Below, piece by piece: positions 5,453 through 7,663 of a DNA stretch of 7,663 nt. Numbering within the stretch: the first letter of the stretch is position 1; the number at the start of each line of letters is the position of its first letter. Both the position numbers and the translations under genes were made by a program. The stretch comes from Nitrososphaerales archaeon TH5888. Its GTDB lineage: Archaea > Thermoproteota > Nitrososphaeria > Nitrososphaerales > Nitrososphaeraceae. The stretch lies in NCBI GenBank assembly GCA_014523595.1, contig JAATVN010000052.1, forward strand, positions 1 to 7,663. The letters are read 5' to 3'. The notes beneath the pieces are model-generated. The model worked only from the letters and a program-made list of their open reading frames with translations, did not search any database and was not told the DNA's origin.

Positions 5453-5588
5453 TACTAGTAAGAGATTGAATTGCCAGTTCTTGATGGGATATTGAATTAC
5501 TTTCGCCTGAAAGAAAATTGTCATACAAGATAAAGTTGCCAAATGGTTGGCATAGGCATTGCTGGGATAGCGTCAGGAGCGCTAAGTC

Positions 5589-5596
5589 TTAAATTA
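5589..5596 (+). promoter_or_regulatory. TATA box that decides the start of the small membrane protein
   Basis: TTAAATTA is centred about 26 bases before the ATG at 5619. This predicts a leaderless mRNA beginning at that ATG and excludes the in-frame TTG at 5598, which would lie upstream of the transcript. Confidence 0.5.
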
Positions 5597-5618
5597 TTTG
5601 CTGCTTAACATTCACTAT

Positions 5619-5966
5619 ATGGGTGGAATAACAAAAAAGCATACAAATAAGAAAAATAAAGGTAGTTTCAGAACTGCTGCTTTAGCCCTAGGAATATCAG
5701 TTATTGCAGACGCTTTGGATTACATGGCTGCTCCGCTATTTAGTATCCCAATAATCGGTGACGTGTTTGATGTTATAACAACTGGGTTGTTGTATTCGAT
5801 AACTAAAAGTAAAGTATCAGTCATTATGAACCTTGCTGAATTTATACCGTTTGTAGGAGACTTTCTCCCTGTTTATACTGTATCTACTTTGATCTGGATA
5901 ATGCGAGAATACGAATATGAATCATTTTTTAAAAAGTTACTATCTCTGATATCAAATAAACGCTAA
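5619..5966 (+). CDS. Small membrane protein with duplicated IPxxGD motif
   Basis: With ATG at 5619 the product has 115 residues. The N-terminus is basic (KKHTNKKNKG, residues 6-15). Hydrophobic stretches follow at about 20-30, 38-61 and 66-95, then a polar tail (REYEYESFFKKLLSLISNKR, 96-115). Two copies of a motif are visible 33 residues apart: IPIIGDVFDV (43-52) and IPFVGDFLPV (76-85), each followed by a Thr-rich hydrophobic run (ITTGLLY and YTVSTLIW). The Gly-Asp pairs in or beside membrane segments suggest re-entrant hairpins or a polar site in the membrane, arising by tandem duplication. Acidic residues D31 and D34 also sit beside the first helix. No function is recognised. A shorter hydrophobic ORF at 5543-5608 ends 10 bases before this start. 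Confidence 0.75.
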   Translation: MGGITKKHTNKKNKGSFRTAALALGISVIADALDYMAAPLFSIPIIGDVFDVITTGLLYSITKSKVSVIMNLAEFIPFVGDFLPVYTVSTLIWIMREYEYESFFKKLLSLISNKR

Positions 5967-6168
5967 GATCTTATATCAAAGTCGAAAGAAATACCTGGAT
6001 ATGCTTACCGGAAACTATAAACTCATGGGAAGAAGAGATTGAAGAAATAATGAATCGATGGCAACTTTAATTAGATCAAAGAGCATAGACAAAAAAAACT
6101 ATTTGAGACAATTCGGGCCCGGAGGATGCGGTTCTATACAGAAGAACACCAAGTTGACTCCAAGATAC

Positions 6169-6187
6169 TTAATTAGAAACTAATTAA
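6169..6187 (-). terminator. Perfect 8-bp hairpin at the end of the 43-residue gene
   Basis: TTAATTAG (6169-6176) and CTAATTAA (6180-6187) are perfect inverted copies around a 3-base loop. On the minus strand the hairpin begins at the stop codon of the small gene at 6184-6315. Its position suggests a role in 3'-end formation or stability. The stem is AT-only except one pair, so it is weak. Confidence 0.4.
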
Positions 6188-6315
6188 ACAGCCATTAATT
6201 TCTCATATTCGCTAAGAAGGTCTTTTGAACTATGGCGACAATTTTTTTCTTTGATATGTTTATCCAACAAGTCCAGTAGCTTGGCAACTTTATCAATACT
6301 TTTTCTGGTTGTCAT
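6184..6315 (-). CDS. Unlisted 43-residue charged helical protein
   Basis: The ATG at 6315-6313 opens a 43-codon frame ending at TAA (6186-6184). The product is MTTRKSIDKVAKLLDLLDKH followed by IKEKNCRHSSKDLLSEYEKL and MAV. Heptad-like Leu/Ile/Val positions in residues 7-21 and 33-42 with many Lys/Glu/Asp suggest two amphipathic helices around a polar turn (NCRHSS). It could dimerise or bind nucleic acid; no family is recognised. TATA-like TTTTATCA (minus strand, 6344-6351) lies about 32 bases upstream, and a hairpin overlaps the stop. These flanking signals and the coding-like composition make it more credible than other ORFs of its size. It lies 68 bases downstream of the Q-rich gene stop on the same strand and could be co-transcribed with it. 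Confidence 0.55.
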   Translation of the reverse strand: MTTRKSIDKVAKLLDLLDKHIKEKNCRHSSKDLLSEYEKLMAV

Positions 6316-6395
6316 TGGTGAGCTAAGCTATGGACAATAAACTTGATAAAAGCTCAAGCTTGCCCGTAAAACGATAATAGGAAGCCTTAAATGGT

Positions 6396-6824
6396 TTATT
6401 TGATGTTTAACTGTAGATTTCTGTCCAGAAAATCAGCTATCTCGTCGAACGTCGCACCAGAATCATTCAGCTCTATCAATAGTTCTTTACTGATGCCGGC
6501 CTGTCTCAAAGCAACTAATGCAGCATATAATCTTCTTTCTGCGTTAGTAATGCATTTTCCATCCCAACCATAATAAGACATTATGACACCCATAACGCAT
6601 CTCCCGCCAGCTCCGTCCGTATATTGCTTTCTAATCTGTCTAAATTGTTTTCCACATGTACGTATTATTTGAGAAATAGACAATTGTTGGTTTGATTGTT
6701 GATTAAGTGTATTCATATGGCGCTCGTCGGTATGTTGCTCGATATTCTGTGTTAACTGCTTCTTATGGCTGCTTAGAACTTCAGAGACGGACGATTCCTG
6801 TTTTAAAAGTTGTTGCTGAGCCAT
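6396..6824 (-). CDS. Two-part protein: Q-rich N-terminus, conserved-looking C-terminal domain
   Basis: This 142-residue protein starts at ATG 6824. Residues 1-52 are polar and Gln-rich, with at least a dozen Gln, and probably disordered or coiled. Residues 55-142 form a compact domain: a helix RTCGKQFRQIRKQY, a Gly turn (TDGAGG), RCVMGVIMSYYGWDGK (75-90), a helix AERRLYAALVALRQAG (95-110), and LLIELNDSGATFDEIADFLD (115-134). The arrangement Cys-x2-Gly ... Leu-Asn-Asp ... Phe-x2-Ile-Ala-x2-Leu resembles small domains of unknown function in which a Cys-Gly helix pairs with an LND helix. I recall similar proteins in thaumarchaeal genomes, but cannot verify this. The C-terminal helix pair could bind DNA. 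Cys57, Cys76 and Cys91 might form a metal or disulfide site. A TATA box about 29 bases upstream supports this start; Met37 is an alternative. The function is unknown. Confidence 0.8.
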   Translation of the reverse strand: MAQQQLLKQESSVSEVLSSHKKQLTQNIEQHTDERHMNTLNQQSNQQLSISQIIRTCGKQFRQIRKQYTDGAGGRCVMGVIMSYYGWDGKCITNAERRLYAALVALRQAGISKELLIELNDSGATFDEIADFLDRNLQLNIK

Positions 6825-6849
6825 GGATTGATAATATATACATAAACAA

Positions 6850-6857
6850 ATTATTTA
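6850..6857 (-). promoter_or_regulatory. TATA box of the Q-rich two-part protein
   Basis: On the minus strand TAAATAAT, preceded by CC as in a BRE-like context, is centred about 29 bases before the ATG at 6824. This fits a leaderless or nearly leaderless transcript. Confidence 0.45.
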
Positions 6858-7097
6858 GGTTTTCGGCTAGATATGTTCTATGAAAATCATATTGTTGTTT
6901 TTCCAATTATTGTTAGAATTAAGTGGTGCTGAATTCAACTTTCAATATTGCCATGACATACCTTTACGTTTTAATCCATATTTCTTAATACTAGCTTACC
7001 ACGGATAAATTGGCTTTTTGTATCTATTTACTTGATTTTGGTTTCAAACTCAAGTACAATACATGAACTCATAGAGACCGAGATATACCCAAAGATA

Positions 7098-7663
7098 TCA
7101 TACACTTATTCTTCCTGAACCCACTATTCGTATATCTTTACTATCTGGATTTAAGAGGATTGCAATATCTCCGGCTTTAAATGAAAATATATTATCAGAC
7201 AAAATCTTAAGTTTACTGTTCCCTAATTTCTCTATCTTTGCAGGCCTGATCTGAGTCCCTATGGACAAAAGATAGGAGTGATTTTCTGAAAGGTCATTCT
7301 TATAAAATGGCACCTTATCGAAATCAATATTCAATTCCTGGACGGCAGAAGTAAAATGGTTGTAATTGGAAAGAATATCTCCCCTACTTATCTCATCAAA
7401 AGAAACGCCTGTTAGAGCAAGACCTACCCTAGCTGGACTATGTGATTCATCAACATTTTTATCATGCATCTGTATACTTTTAACTGTAACCGTTTTCTTT
7501 TGAGGAAATAGTATTAGCTCATCATGTACTTTGATTACTCCCTGTTTAAGGATACCCAATACGACCACACCTACTCCTTTTACATTAAATATGTTATCTA
7601 TATGGATAATTGTTGGTCCGTCTCTTTTAACCGAAGATAAAGAACTGATACTCTCTTTAAGAC
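7098..7663 (-). CDS. EF-Tu/SelB-like translational GTPase, domains II and III (5' end outside window)
   Basis: The frame stays open from the right edge to TAA at 7100-7098, giving 188 complete codons; a GTG at 7568 is internal, not the start. The visible part starts inside the protein with a beta-barrel like EF-Tu domain II: IIHIDNIFNVKGVGVVVLG, then ILKQGVIKVHDELILFP, VKSIQMHD, and ARVGLALTGVSFDEISRGDI. The VKGVG-VV-LG and RGDIL motifs are hallmarks of EF-Tu, EF-1A and SelB domain II. About 95 residues of domain III follow, with LSIGTQIRPAKIEKLG and a C-terminal FKAGDIAILLNPDS and IRIVGSGRI. The GTP-binding domain lies outside, so activity cannot be judged. In archaea this architecture is found in SelB and in SelB-like paralogues of organisms without selenocysteine, and the latter seems likelier here (inference). 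It probably acts on the ribosome in the cytoplasm. Confidence 0.88.
   Translation of the reverse strand, partial: LKESISSLSSVKRDGPTIIHIDNIFNVKGVGVVVLGILKQGVIKVHDELILFPQKKTVTVKSIQMHDKNVDESHSPARVGLALTGVSFDEISRGDILSNYNHFTSAVQELNIDFDKVPFYKNDLSENHSYLLSIGTQIRPAKIEKLGNSKLKILSDNIFSFKAGDIAILLNPDSKDIRIVGSGRISV

Larger units (their letters stand above)
5210..5618. other. Divergent intergenic gap with candidate micro-ORFs
   Basis: The gap lies between the divergent zinc-finger and small membrane-protein genes. It holds the promoters of both. A plus-strand 30-codon ORF at 5360-5452 is listed separately. After its cluster of stops, the same frame stays open from 5462 to a TAA ending at 5533. At 5543-5608 a 21-codon ORF encodes a hydrophobic Gly/Ala-rich peptide (MVGIGIAGIASGALSLKLFA). 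A 62-codon minus-strand frame across 5354-5542 starts at TTG and looks like a shadow. The rest is featureless AT-rich DNA. Confidence 0.5.

Noticed and set aside
5354..5542. 62-codon minus-strand ORF
   Set aside because: It has a TTG start, hydrophobic low-information composition and no promoter; equally open frames lie on the opposite strand.
5960..6070. Plus-strand frame reading NTWICLPETINSWEEEIEEI before TAA
   Set aside because: It has no usable start codon and only about 36 codons. It could be a gene remnant downstream of the membrane protein, but nothing confirms it.
6114..6121. GC-only palindrome CGGGCCCG in an AT-rich gap
   Set aside because: It is an isolated 8-base site with no partner copy or nearby promoter geometry.
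6391..6573. 60-codon plus-strand ORF
   Set aside because: It is antisense to the Q-rich two-part protein, whose C-terminal domain is coherent.
6825..7097. Gap between the Q-rich gene and the GTPase gene, checked for small genes
   Set aside because: Only ORFs of 14-19 codons are present, and apart from the TATA box at 6850-6857 I see no structure.
1..7663. CRISPR arrays, box C/D guide RNAs, insertion sequences and toxin-antitoxin pairs
   Set aside because: No spaced identical repeats, no RUGAUGA/CUGA pairs at suitable spacing outside coding sequence, and no transposase, integrase or toxin motif were found by eye.

Overview
The window looks like a piece of an ammonia-oxidising thaumarchaeal (Nitrososphaeria) chromosome, most likely from a soil lineage such as Nitrososphaera or Nitrosocosmicus. 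This is an inference. It rests on AT-rich DNA, archaeal TATA boxes about 25-30 bases before several start codons (which implies leaderless mRNAs), Shine-Dalgarno sites being rare, small exported proteins rich in N-glycosylation sequons, and several small proteins whose sequence style I associate with this group. Roughly 63% of the window is coding by my gene calls, with several AT-rich gaps of 400-560 bases.

Layout. The left part is on the plus strand: the tail of a small exported helical protein (1-178), a gap holding a possible 33-residue basic protein on the minus strand (330-431), a 71-residue exported peptide with six N-glycosylation sequons (742-957), and a 453-residue protein with about ten membrane spans (1041-2402). 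After a gap with a tRNA-T-arm-like fragment comes an all-helical minus-strand protein (2823-3101). It diverges from an OsmC-type peroxidase-like gene (3355-3885), which in turn converges on a winged-helix protein (3958-4356).

The next gap (4357-4822) contains a decayed YVTN-type beta-propeller repeat with a frameshift, and an inverted repeat. Then come a minus-strand B-box-like zinc-finger protein (4823-5209), a gap with possible micro-ORFs, a small plus-strand membrane protein with two IPxxGD units (5619-5966), an unlisted 43-residue minus-strand gene ending in a hairpin (6184-6315), a Q-rich two-part protein (6396-6824), and at the right edge the C-terminal domains II and III of an EF-Tu/SelB-like translational GTPase (7098-7663, 5' end outside).

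Working together: I see no obvious multi-gene operon. Nearly every gene is single, with its own candidate promoter and alternating strands. The OsmC protein suggests peroxide or thiol stress handling, and the winged-helix and zinc-finger proteins are likely regulators or interaction modules. The GTPase is a translation factor paralogue. I found no CRISPR array, rRNA, complete tRNA, transposase, toxin-antitoxin pair or recognisable defence system. The most interesting items are the archaeal B-box-like protein, the propeller pseudogene, the sequon-dense exported peptide, the duplicated IPxxGD membrane protein and several very small candidate genes.
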